Positions 43,555-50,917 of a DNA stretch of 64,000 bases are shown here, piece after piece; position 1 is the first letter of the stretch; each line of letters opens with the position of its first letter. Both the position numbers and the translations under genes were made by a program. The notes beneath the pieces are model-generated. The model made no database searches, was not told where the DNA came from, and saw only the letters and a program-made list of their open reading frames with translations. Source of the DNA: Reichenbachiella versicolor (GTDB taxonomy: Bacteria > Bacteroidota > Bacteroidia > Cytophagales > Cyclobacteriaceae); the NCBI RefSeq assembly GCF_003171675.1, contig NZ_QFZQ01000008.1, forward strand, positions 124,001-188,000, read 5' to 3'.

Positions 43555-44343
43555 TCAGTATCCCCTCTGTCTTACACATTCATATAAAACAATTCCTGCT
43601 GCTACAGAGACATTGAGAGAATCAATTTCACCCCCTATTGGAATTCCTAGTTTGAAATCTGCGATTTCAAGAAGCTCTTCTGAAATTCCATCTTCCTCAG
43701 ATCCCATGATAATACACGTAGGAATATCGAATTCAGCTTTGTAGATAACATCGTCACCTTTTTCAGTACAAGCTATGATTTGGAAGCCACTATCCTTTAG
43801 ATATTTTGCCGATTCTACGAGTTCGTATTCTTTACAGATAGAAAGGTAATTTAAGGCTCCAGCAGATGTTTTTACAGCGTCACTATTGATAGCTGCTCCA
43901 CCTTTTGCAGGGATTACAATTCCGTTTACTCCAGCACATTCAGCAGTACGACAAATAGCTCCAAAGTTTCTAACATCAGTTAATCGATCTAGGATCATCA
44001 CTAGTGGGGGAGTTCCATCTTCATAACTATTCGCTACTATATTACTAAGTTTTACGAAATCAATGGGTGATGTAAAAGCAACTACTCCTTGATGATTTTT
44101 TCTAGTGAATCGGTTAAGCTTTTCAATGGGTACTTTTGACACAGGTACCATTACACCTCTTAAAAGCTGAAGTAATTCCTTTGTTAGGTCATTGTTGAGA
44201 TCTTTTTGCAAAAAAACCTTGTCAATAGCTTTTCCAGATTTAATTGTTTCGATTACTGCTCGAGTTCCAAAAACCATATTATCTGGTGCTTGAAAGGTAT
44301 CTCTATTGCCAAAACTTTTTTTTACGTATCTCCTTTTCTCCAT
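43555..44343 (-). CDS. rlmB: 23S rRNA (guanosine-2'-O)-methyltransferase RlmB
   Basis: SPOUT methyltransferase of the TrmH family that methylates a guanosine of 23S rRNA (G2251 in E. coli). The 262-aa protein has the substrate-binding N-domain (VFGTRAVIETIKSGKAIDKVFLQKD) and the SPOUT knot motifs ILDRLTDVRNFGAICRTAECAGVNGIVI, IIMGSEEDGISEELLEIADFKLGIPIGG and SLNVSVAAGIVLYECVRQR. The N-terminal basic stretch may be extra. It begins 22 bases inside the GWxTD gene end, so the two are overlapped and probably co-translated. Modified nucleotide assignment is by family. Confidence 0.9.
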   Translation of the reverse strand: MEKRRYVKKSFGNRDTFQAPDNMVFGTRAVIETIKSGKAIDKVFLQKDLNNDLTKELLQLLRGVMVPVSKVPIEKLNRFTRKNHQGVVAFTSPIDFVKLSNIVANSYEDGTPPLVMILDRLTDVRNFGAICRTAECAGVNGIVIPAKGGAAINSDAVKTSAGALNYLSICKEYELVESAKYLKDSGFQIIACTEKGDDVIYKAEFDIPTCIIMGSEEDGISEELLEIADFKLGIPIGGEIDSLNVSVAAGIVLYECVRQRGY

Positions 44344-45506
44344 TTATCTAACTGACCGTACCAAACATTTGAATACTTCTTATTGCGTTCCAAAACATAA
44401 GTGAATCCTGTGATTTCATTTGGAACTTTTGCAAAGCTAAACGTTAATCGACCATTGTATGTATCGTACGTCCATATTTCAGAACCCTCTTGCTTATGTA
44501 CATCGTCAGGTATACCATAAATTGTAAAAATCATACCTCTATCTGTTTTCCAACCAGCTTTGTAATCTGAGAATAATTCCGTCGCTCGGTTTACCCTTGC
44601 ATAATAGTTTCGAAGTGTTCTGGCAGCAAGTTTATTTGATGGAATCATAGCAAGCCAAAAATTGTCAAAAGCTAATTGTTTGTTTCTGGCTTTTTCTAGT
44701 TTTTCAAACTCCTGTTGTGTGGAGATATACTTTAATGGACCAATTAATTCAGAATGCTCTTTGCTTTTTGGAAAATAAGAGCGTTGACTGTAAAAAGATG
44801 CACCTGCTTTGTCACTATTTTCACTTTGGAAATAGAACGAATAGTTTTTGTCTAATACTTTATAATGATATGAAGCTTTATCTTTTCTACTGGCTTCAAA
44901 CCTTTGCTCTTCTAATTTTTGCTCTGAAAAAGGAGGAGTTGCTGTTTTGAATTTATCTTCAAAAAGTTGTCCGATATATTCGTTTCCTCTTCCAATACTT
45001 TCAAAAACTAGAGAATCTTCTTGTTTTATGATGCCAACTGGTGATGCAGGATTTTTAATGATGAATGCAGGGTAAGAATATCCCACTGCGTCCCCGATAG
45101 GAATATCAATTACGTATGGCTGAGTAAGAAATTTAAAAAATACAACTAAATACTGATCGTCAGCTACTGAAGGTTTTAATGTAATGTCATAAGTTACGAT
45201 GTTGCCATTTCCTGATTTGTAGTTGGTAAGCATCTCCACCGGAGAGCCCTTTTTGGTTGTGAATTTTTTTTGAGAAGTAATTTCGAAATTCTTTATGTCA
45301 TCATTTGCACCCACTTTTCTTAATTCCATATTGATATGAAGTCTATACGTGCCTTCTCTTTCTGCTACTTGGTATTTGAAATTGACGTTAGTGTCTTTGT
45401 ATAGGTAGCTATAATCCACTTTAGACAGATCTAAGCTACTTGCACAAAAGCTTGCAAGCAGAAAGAAAAAGCCTAATACTGGTCGAAAAATCAGTGTTGT
45501 TGACAT
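44322..45506 (-). CDS. GWxTD domain lipoprotein-like secreted protein
   Basis: A 394-aa protein with a signal segment (MSTTLIFRPVLGFFFLLASFCASS, possible lipobox near SFCAS). The C-terminal GWxTD domain of Bacteroidota/Chlorobi is clear: SDYKAGWKTDRGMIFTIYGIPDDVHKQEGSEIWTYDTYNGRLTFSF (about 312-357), with the GW.TDRG motif and the conserved YG.P. The N-terminal part is a beta-rich Bacteroidota-specific region. It overlaps rlmB by 22 bases and is divergent from the methyltransferase at 45568. The biochemical role of GWxTD domains is not known. Confidence 0.88.
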   Translation of the reverse strand: MSTTLIFRPVLGFFFLLASFCASSLDLSKVDYSYLYKDTNVNFKYQVAEREGTYRLHINMELRKVGANDDIKNFEITSQKKFTTKKGSPVEMLTNYKSGNGNIVTYDITLKPSVADDQYLVVFFKFLTQPYVIDIPIGDAVGYSYPAFIIKNPASPVGIIKQEDSLVFESIGRGNEYIGQLFEDKFKTATPPFSEQKLEEQRFEASRKDKASYHYKVLDKNYSFYFQSENSDKAGASFYSQRSYFPKSKEHSELIGPLKYISTQQEFEKLEKARNKQLAFDNFWLAMIPSNKLAARTLRNYYARVNRATELFSDYKAGWKTDRGMIFTIYGIPDDVHKQEGSEIWTYDTYNGRLTFSFAKVPNEITGFTYVLERNKKYSNVWYGQLDKWRKGDT

Positions 45507-45553
45507 GAAAACGAATATAGACGATTTTTAGAGTGCAAAGGTGGATAATATTC

Positions 45554-45561
45554 TATTTTTG
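45554..45561 (+). promoter_or_regulatory. -7 promoter element of the methyltransferase gene (leaderless)
   Basis: TATTTTTG matches TAnnTTTG; the next ATG at 45568 lies 7 bases after the box. This decides the start: upstream in-frame GTG 45541 would lie before the promoter. Confidence 0.55.
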
Positions 45562-45567
45562 CCGCAT

Positions 45568-46341
45568 ATGTCTATCTACACTACAGAAATCGCATCTGAC
45601 GAAATCGCATCAGATAATGTAATACACCAGAGGTTATTGAGTGCGTATTATGAAGCACAAGCATTTGTTAAAGGCAAGGTTTTAGAACCCGGTTGTGGAG
45701 AAGGAAGAGGAATTGCTTTATTAGCTCCTCAAGCAGAGAGCTACACAGCTTTGGACAAAATACAATCGGCAATTGATAGTCTGAAAGAGAGATTTCCAGA
45801 GGTTGACTTTAGACAGACTACTTTTCCACCGTTTTCTGAACTGGAAGACGATAGCTTCGATACGGTTATCAGTTTTCAGGTGATCGAACATATAAAAGAG
45901 GATAAGCTTTTTCTTCAGGAAATTCTAAGAGTTTTAAAGCCAGGAGGACAAGCAATTATTACTACGCCTAATATTAAACAGACACTGAGTCGAAATCCTT
46001 GGCATATCAGAGAGTACACTGGTAAGGAATTAAAAATGCTAGCTTCTGAGATATTTAGTAAAGTGGAAATGAAGGGCATTGCGGGAAATGAAAAAGTTAT
46101 GACCTATCACGAGCAAAATCGGGAATCTGTTAGAAAAATTACGCGTTTTGATATATTCAACCTTCAATATAGACTTCCTAATAGTGTTTTGAGGATTCCT
46201 TATGATGTTTTGAATAGGCTGAATAGAAATAAACTACAGAAACAGGCAGAAGGTCTCGTGGCAGAGATTAAACGAGAAGATTTTTTCTTAAACGAGGAAA
46301 GTGATCAGAATTTAGATTTGTTCTGCATCATGACTAAATAA
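45568..46341 (+). CDS. Class I SAM-dependent methyltransferase
   Basis: A 257-aa methyltransferase of the Methyltransf_11/UbiE-like group. The start at 45568 (MSIYTTEIASDEI) is supported by the promoter 7 bases upstream. Motif I is VLEPGCGEGRGIALLAPQ (about 38-55), the acidic nucleoside-binding Asp is in YTALDK, and motif II/III is SFDTVISFQVIEHIKEDKLFLQEILRVLKPGGQAIITTPN (about 96-135). A C-terminal half with several basic residues follows. Substrate is not apparent. It is transcribed alone; a 12-bp hairpin at 46345 ends it before the tRNA gene. Confidence 0.85.
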   Translation: MSIYTTEIASDEIASDNVIHQRLLSAYYEAQAFVKGKVLEPGCGEGRGIALLAPQAESYTALDKIQSAIDSLKERFPEVDFRQTTFPPFSELEDDSFDTVISFQVIEHIKEDKLFLQEILRVLKPGGQAIITTPNIKQTLSRNPWHIREYTGKELKMLASEIFSKVEMKGIAGNEKVMTYHEQNRESVRKITRFDIFNLQYRLPNSVLRIPYDVLNRLNRNKLQKQAEGLVAEIKREDFFLNEESDQNLDLFCIMTK

Positions 46342-46344
46342 ATT

Positions 46345-46372
46345 ACTTACTGCTAATGCGTTAGCAGTAAGT
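46345..46372 (+). terminator. Hairpin after the methyltransferase gene
   Basis: 12-bp stem ACTTACTGCTAA / TTAGCAGTAAGT with a TGCG tetraloop, 3 bases after the stop. No T-run, so it is a weak or Rho-like end. Confidence 0.6.
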
Positions 46373-46467
46373 GCTGTTGTAGATAATATTTTTCATATAT
46401 CTATTCAGGTTTATTCTTAGATTGTGTGTCTATTAATTTTAATTATTTTTGGCCTCCCAATTCTTAT

Positions 46468-46542
46468 GGGACGTTAGCTCAGTTGGTTTAGAGCGCTGCC
46501 TTGACAGGGCAGAGGTCACTGGTTCGAATCCAGTACGCCCCA
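46468..46542 (+). tRNA. tRNA-Val (GAC)
   Basis: A 75-nt cloverleaf. Acceptor strand GGGACGT, D-arm GCTCAGTTGGTTTAGAGC, anticodon arm TGCCTTGACAGGGCA with anticodon GAC (Val), T-arm ACTGGTTCGAATCCAGT, discriminator A; CCA is not encoded. The acceptor has an A-C mismatch at pair 4-69 (ACGCCCC where ACGTCCC would pair fully). Confidence 0.95.
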
Positions 46543-46555
46543 CTCCTTTCTAATT

Positions 46556-47005
46556 ATGATTAATAAAAAAGACCTTTTAGAGGAATGTCTATCTATTATA
46601 GATTCTAAAATAGATGTGACACAAAAAGCAATTGATCAAGCGCAACAGTCTGCTAACAATGAAACTAAGTCCAGTGCTGGTGACAAGTATGAAACTGGTC
46701 GTGCCATGTCTCAAAATGAAAGAGACATGAATGCTAAACATTTGTCAGAATTATTAGGAATGAAGAAGACTCTGATAGGAATTGATTCAGAAACAAAGTC
46801 GGATTCGATTGAGCTTGGCGCAATAGTTTTTGCTAATTCAATGACCTACTTTATTTCTACATCTCTAGGTAAGGTGATTATTGGAAATACTACAGTATTT
46901 GCCATTTCTGCAATCTCACCAATTGCCCAAGCGATGCTGGGTAAGAAAGAAGGAGAAAGTTTTGATTGGCAGGGCAAGTCATTTGAAATTCAAAAAGTGG
47001 CTTAA
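46556..47005 (+). CDS. GreA/GreB-like C-terminal-domain protein
   Basis: A 149-aa cytoplasmic protein with a helical N-part (IIDSKIDVTQKAIDQAQQSANNETKSSAGDKYETGRAMSQNERDMNAKHLSELL) and a C-terminal FKBP-like half (about 80-148, IELGAIVFANSMTYFISTSLGKVIIGNTTVFAISAISPIAQAMLGKKEGESFDWQGKSFEIQKV). The ISPIAQAMLGKKEGE segment matches the GreA pattern spacL.Gk..GD. The long GreA coiled-coil finger is short, so it is not a canonical cleavage factor. Such proteins are often mis-named 3-oxoacyl-ACP synthase in Bacteroidota. It lies 13 bases after tRNA-Val; role unknown. Confidence 0.8.
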   Translation: MINKKDLLEECLSIIDSKIDVTQKAIDQAQQSANNETKSSAGDKYETGRAMSQNERDMNAKHLSELLGMKKTLIGIDSETKSDSIELGAIVFANSMTYFISTSLGKVIIGNTTVFAISAISPIAQAMLGKKEGESFDWQGKSFEIQKVA

Positions 47006-47037
47006 ATAAAAAAAACCGCCATATAAATATGACGGTT
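47006..47037 (-). terminator. Terminator of the RskA-like lipoprotein gene
   Basis: Read on the minus strand: a 10-bp stem (47014-47023 with 47028-47037, one mismatch) followed by a run of T. It lies 36 bases past the stop at 47074. Confidence 0.75.
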
Positions 47038-47073
47038 CTCTTATAAATCAAAGTTTTACAGATTTCCTGTCTA

Positions 47074-47964
47074 TTATCTAGTTACAGTTCCAGAAGGGAA
47101 ACTTGCGTTAGTATTGTTACCCATTGTCAATACAGTTCCTGCAGCTGCATCTTCAGGAATAGAATGAAGTAATGGTTTCAAAGCAAATGGAGCAGCGCTA
47201 TTGTCTGGAGAAGGCTCGATAGAGATAACTGCCGCTCCTCCTCTGATATCAGTAGGGAATGTCAAAGTCGAAGGTGCGTCAGTTAAGAAATCTTCACCTG
47301 GGAATGCTGGACCTCCATCACTATGAGGAGAAGCATCATCAGCTTCGTCTACTGCTGTGAAAGTACCAGTACTTACAGGAACACCATCTATAACTACCCA
47401 TCCTTCATACTTCCATCCAGCAGCAAGTTCTGGTAAATCTAAACCAGCAACCATCGGCATACTCTCATTATTTAAGAACCAAATTCCGCTATAAGTAGCA
47501 CCCATAAGATCAGCACTAGCAGTAGGTGCAGCTACGATATACTCTCCAGTAGAAGCAGTAAAGTCTCCCTCACTTACAGTACCTGTAGAAACAGTTGCTG
47601 AGTTTCCGCTGAATTCACCGATTAAAAGCTTAGTATCTGCTGGAGCAGGATCACTATCTGGAGAAGGCTCTATTGAAAGAACGAAATTAGTAGCAGCAGC
47701 CAATTGATCAGCATCTACTTCAAAAGAAGTAGCAGATAATTTACCATCGGCATCAACAGTAAAGGTACCAGTAGTAACAGGTGAACCATCTACGATAATC
47801 CAGCCTTCGTATGCATAACCACTACCAAGATCTTCTAGACCAGAAAGATTCAAAGTCAAAGAAGAAGGTTTTGATGAATCGTTTTCATCATCGTCACAGC
47901 TTGTCAAAGATCCTGCAACTAGCACAACTAGTGATAGAAGGATAAGTTTGTTCAATGTTTTCAT
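47074..47964 (-). CDS. Lipoprotein with two RskA-like repeats
   Basis: A 296-aa exported lipoprotein: signal with lipobox LVAGSLTSCDDDEN (Cys about 23), then a Ser/Asp linker. Two copies of one unit follow. Unit 1 is YAYEGWIIVDGSPVTTGTFTVD...VLSIEPSPDSDPAP (about 50-110). Unit 2 is WKYEGWVVIDGVPVSTGTFTAVDEADD...VISIEPSPDNSAAP (about 183-265). The YEGWxxxDGxPVxTGTF pattern resembles the C-terminal domain of anti-sigma-K factors (RskA), here outside the cell and without a membrane helix. Strongly acidic and Thr/Ser-rich. It is divergent from an OmpR-type two-component pair. Function unknown. Confidence 0.82.
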   Translation of the reverse strand: MKTLNKLILLSLVVLVAGSLTSCDDDENDSSKPSSLTLNLSGLEDLGSGYAYEGWIIVDGSPVTTGTFTVDADGKLSATSFEVDADQLAAATNFVLSIEPSPDSDPAPADTKLLIGEFSGNSATVSTGTVSEGDFTASTGEYIVAAPTASADLMGATYSGIWFLNNESMPMVAGLDLPELAAGWKYEGWVVIDGVPVSTGTFTAVDEADDASPHSDGGPAFPGEDFLTDAPSTLTFPTDIRGGAAVISIEPSPDNSAAPFALKPLLHSIPEDAAAGTVLTMGNNTNASFPSGTVTR

Positions 47965-48300
47965 GTGTTTATGTTTTTAGTTTGATAGTCACATGAAACT
48001 TTATGTTCTTAAATAATCATCTTGTTGCGAGTATAAATGATCATTCAAGAATGTCAGTTCCATGAGATAAACTGTTTTTGTTTATTCAAATCAACGCATG
48101 AAATGTTACCAAATAATCACAGCCAAATAACGATTCTGTACGTTATCATAACAGCTTAATCGGCTAAAAAGCAGGATAATAGCAAGAATTTGCTCTGAAT
48201 CGCAGTTTGTATACCAAATCGATCACAAAGCCTTGATGAGATTGTGATAGTTCTGTGATATCTTTTTGCTTCTTTCGAATATTCTTTAGACTCAGACAAC
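47965..48300. other. Divergent regulatory region upstream of the two-component pair
   Basis: 336 bases between divergent genes. It carries a direct repeat TGTGATA-N4-TGTGATA at 48243-48260 and an inverted copy GATCACA nearby at 48221-48227. No exact TAnnTTTG promoter was found for either gene and no RNA gene or ORF of note. Confidence 0.5.
48243..48260 (+). promoter_or_regulatory. TGTGATA direct repeat (possible OmpR/PhoB-type box)
   Basis: Two exact 7-base repeats separated by 4 bases (48243-48249 and 48254-48260), the 7-4-7 layout bound by OmpR/PhoB regulators. It ends 40 bases before the ATG of an OmpR-family regulator gene, suggesting autoregulation. Confidence 0.45.
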
Positions 48301-49017
48301 ATGAATACCAAAAAAGTCCTCATTGTAGAAGATGATCCAGAGATCGTCAATTTGCTGAAAATTCACCTTTCGGATCTACAGTGTGAAATCGTAGCAGAGA
48401 TGGATGGGCAGAAAGGCTTAGATAGATTTTCTACCTTCGACCCTGACCTAATTATACTAGATATAACCCTTCCCAGTATGGACGGAATAGAAATCTGTAG
48501 AAGAGTCAGGTCTACAAGTAATGTTCCTATTATTATGCTGACGGCGAAAAGTGAGGAGATCGACCGAGTGTTAGGTCTAGAGATAGGGGCAGACGATTAC
48601 ATCACGAAGCCATTTAGTGTTCGCGAATTTATAGCTAGAGTCAAAGCTGTTTTCAGACGTACAAAGATGGATGTGGAGTCTGCTGAAAGTCAAAATGAAG
48701 TTGTTCTCAATTTTGAAAACCTATCCATTGATATTGAAAAGCGAAAGGTTCTGTTGAATGGAAATAAAATTGAGCTATCACCAAAAGAATTCGAATTATT
48801 GACCTTAATGGCCTCTAAACCCGGTCGAAGTTATACCCGATCAGAATTGTTAAAACTAATTTGGGGTTATGACTTTGAAGGATATGAGCATACTGTCAAT
48901 GCACATATTAATAGACTAAGAGCTAAAATAGAACCTGATATGGCATCCCCGACCTATATCATGACGACATGGGGAATTGGTTATAAGTTCAACGAAGACG
49001 TAATACTACATGCCTAA
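48301..49017 (+). CDS. OmpR/PhoB-family response regulator
   Basis: A 238-aa two-domain regulator. The receiver (1-120) has KKVLIVEDDPEIVNLL, the phospho-acceptor Asp in DLIILDITLPSMDGIE (about 53) and TKPFSVREF with the conserved Lys. The winged-helix DNA-binding domain (about 140-235) shows ELSPKEFELLTLMASKPGRSYTRSELLKLIWGYDFEG...TVNAHINRLRAKIEPD...IMTTWGIGYKF. The stop region overlaps the kinase gene start by 8 bases. A 7-4-7 direct repeat precedes the gene, fitting autoregulation by this protein. Signal unknown; PhoB, ResD or RprY-like roles cannot be told apart. Confidence 0.93.
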   Translation: MNTKKVLIVEDDPEIVNLLKIHLSDLQCEIVAEMDGQKGLDRFSTFDPDLIILDITLPSMDGIEICRRVRSTSNVPIIMLTAKSEEIDRVLGLEIGADDYITKPFSVREFIARVKAVFRRTKMDVESAESQNEVVLNFENLSIDIEKRKVLLNGNKIELSPKEFELLTLMASKPGRSYTRSELLKLIWGYDFEGYEHTVNAHINRLRAKIEPDMASPTYIMTTWGIGYKFNEDVILHA

Positions 49018-50506
49018 GACTAGATCCGTATCCATTCAACTAATACAAAAATTAGTTCTGACTTTTTTCCTTGTAGTGTTGCTCATGGGGGCAGCCTACA
49101 TATTCACCACAGTATTCTTCATGAATAGATATGTGGCAGAGACTTCTCAAAAGCTCAATGCACATTTGGCAGACCATCTGATTACTGAAAAGTTTAAAAA
49201 TGAAGCCCCCTTCTTAGAAGATGGTAGTGTAAACAAAGCCCTTTTTGGAGGCTTGATGCATGATATGATGGCTGTCAACCCAAGTATCGAAGTCTATTTG
49301 CTAGATGATGAAGGTTTGATACTGTATTCAGTAGTACTAGATGAGGATGATGCGAAGAATCCAATGAGCAGAGTAGACTTAGCACCAGTCGAAGACTTCA
49401 TGAAATGCGGTGGTCAGCATTTAATACTCGGAGACGATCCTAGAAACCAAAATGAAAAGAAAATATTCTCAGCTGCCCCATACAAAGTAGGTGACAAAAC
49501 AGGCTTTATATACATCGTATTAGCCGGTCAGGCATTGACAGATGTCAATAATAAGCTCCTATCAAGTTTGACTTTTCAATTGGGAATAGGAGCAGGACTT
49601 TTGACCATGATATTCTCGGGACTGGGTGGATTCCTAGCCATTTGGTTCTTGACCAAAAACTTAAGAGTAATCATTGATAAGGTACAGCGTTTCAGAGAAG
49701 GTGACATCAAAGTAAGAGTTACCGAATCAGATAACTCGGACCTATCCGTATTGGCTACTACATTCAATGACATGGCTGATACTATTGAACGAAATATCGA
49801 TGAGATAAAATCAGTCGATTTGCTCCGAAGAGAGCTAATCGCAAACGTCAGCCATGATCTAAGAACTCCACTAGCAGTACTTCGAGGCTATATTGAAACG
49901 CTTCAGATAAAAGGTGATTCCTTATCTAAGGAAGATCAAGAAAAATATCTCAATATCATTCATACCAGTAGTGAACAGTTGTCGACTTTGGTAAGCCAGT
50001 TATTTGAATATTCTAAACTCGAAGCCAAACAAGTTGAACCCGTTAAAGAACCATTTTCGATATTGGATTTGGTATATGACCTAAATGCCAAGTACCAAGT
50101 CATAGCCAACGAAAAGAACATAACATTGGAAGTGGGACAGCATGAGACCGTTCCACTTGTGTTTGCAGATATTAGTCTAGTAGAAAGAGCCATTCAAAAT
50201 TTGATGGACAACGCCATGAAATTCACTCCTGAAAATGGAGTAATCAAAGTGGTGGTGGATTCTACAAAAGATAGTGTCGTAGTTAATATAAAGGATTCAG
50301 GCCCAGGAATACCTGAAGAGGAACAAGCTCAAATTTTTGAAAGGTATAGACAAGCCAAAGGCGAAAAAGCTACTAAATCAGGAGTCGGATTAGGTCTGGC
50401 GATCGTTAAAAAAATCATGGAGCTACATGACTCTACTATACGAGTGATGAGTAAGCCCAATGAGGGAAGTACCTTTTACTTTAGTTTACCTAGCTATCAG
50501 GCTTGA
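49010..50506 (+). CDS. HAMP-domain sensor histidine kinase
   Basis: A 498-aa membrane kinase, partner of the regulator above (8-base overlap). A first membrane helix (about 10-35, LVLTFFLVVLLMGAAYIFTTVFFM), a periplasmic sensor (about 36-180), and a second helix (about 188-215, FQLGIGAGLLTMIFSGLGGFLAIWFL) come before HAMP (about 216-265). The HisKA box is IANVSHDLRTPLAVLRGYIET (phospho-His about 285). HATPase boxes are NLMDNAMKFTPE (N), DSGPGIPEEEQAQIFERYRQ (G1) and GVGLGLAIVKKIM (G2). A 10-bp hairpin straddles the stop codon (50490-50513). The signal is unknown. Confidence 0.93.
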   Translation: MPKTRSVSIQLIQKLVLTFFLVVLLMGAAYIFTTVFFMNRYVAETSQKLNAHLADHLITEKFKNEAPFLEDGSVNKALFGGLMHDMMAVNPSIEVYLLDDEGLILYSVVLDEDDAKNPMSRVDLAPVEDFMKCGGQHLILGDDPRNQNEKKIFSAAPYKVGDKTGFIYIVLAGQALTDVNNKLLSSLTFQLGIGAGLLTMIFSGLGGFLAIWFLTKNLRVIIDKVQRFREGDIKVRVTESDNSDLSVLATTFNDMADTIERNIDEIKSVDLLRRELIANVSHDLRTPLAVLRGYIETLQIKGDSLSKEDQEKYLNIIHTSSEQLSTLVSQLFEYSKLEAKQVEPVKEPFSILDLVYDLNAKYQVIANEKNITLEVGQHETVPLVFADISLVERAIQNLMDNAMKFTPENGVIKVVVDSTKDSVVVNIKDSGPGIPEEEQAQIFERYRQAKGEKATKSGVGLGLAIVKKIMELHDSTIRVMSKPNEGSTFYFSLPSYQA

Positions 50507-50513
50507 TAGCTAG
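50490..50513 (+). terminator. Hairpin straddling the kinase stop codon
   Basis: 10-bp stem CTAGCTATCA / TGATAGCTAG with a 4-nt loop; the stop codon TGA (50504-50506) lies in the 3' arm. No T-run. Comparable to the hairpin overlapping the purD stop. Confidence 0.5.
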
Positions 50514-50908
50514 TATAGGCAATAAGTGAGCCCAAGGTTTTACTATTGAGAAGGGAAAAAGTATTTGCTGACTCAATTCAGGTTTAAGAATATCCCTGTA
50601 AAGACAGCTAAGAACAAAATGTTGTTAAAAAAACAGTCAACTTTATTCTGGATGGCTAATTCCCATTAAATATTTAAAGAGTACGTGAAAATTTTCGTTC
50701 AGTCCCTTCAGTCATTGACTCAGAACCGTTCAGAAATGATTCAGAACCATACCAAAATCAATTAGTACCACAAGAAAATCATTGGTAACCGCTATAAAAT
50801 GACTGGTAACCACAAGATTTTTATTCAGTACCATCAAAAATTCATTCAGAACCACAAAAAAATCGTTGAGGACCAGTCAAAAATCACTCAGAACCGCTTG
50901 TCTATGAC
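50507..50908. other. Intergenic region holding the 21-nt repeat array
   Basis: 402 bases between the kinase and ypdA 3' ends. About 180 bases are unremarkable AT-rich DNA; from 50687 onward the DNA is a tandem array of degenerate 21-nt units that runs into ypdA's last codons. No gene or promoter is supported. Confidence 0.6.
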
Positions 50909-50917
50909 TCAGGACAG
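50687..50917. repeat. Array of about eleven degenerate 21-nt tandem repeats
   Basis: Eleven consecutive 21-base units in register, from 50687 to 50917, with consensus near CAAAAAAATCATTCAGAACCA. Conserved parts are the A-tract at positions 3-8, ATc/gAtT at 8-13 and the end CAGaACC[A/G]. Examples are 50729-50749, 50834-50854 and 50876-50896. The last unit contains the stop codon of ypdA (50909-50911). Units differ at up to half their positions, so it is an old array. A 21-base period equals two helical turns, so the A-tracts are phased. Confidence 0.85.

Noticed and set aside
50687-50917. CRISPR array
   Set aside because: Units are contiguous with no spacers and are degenerate; no cas genes in the window.
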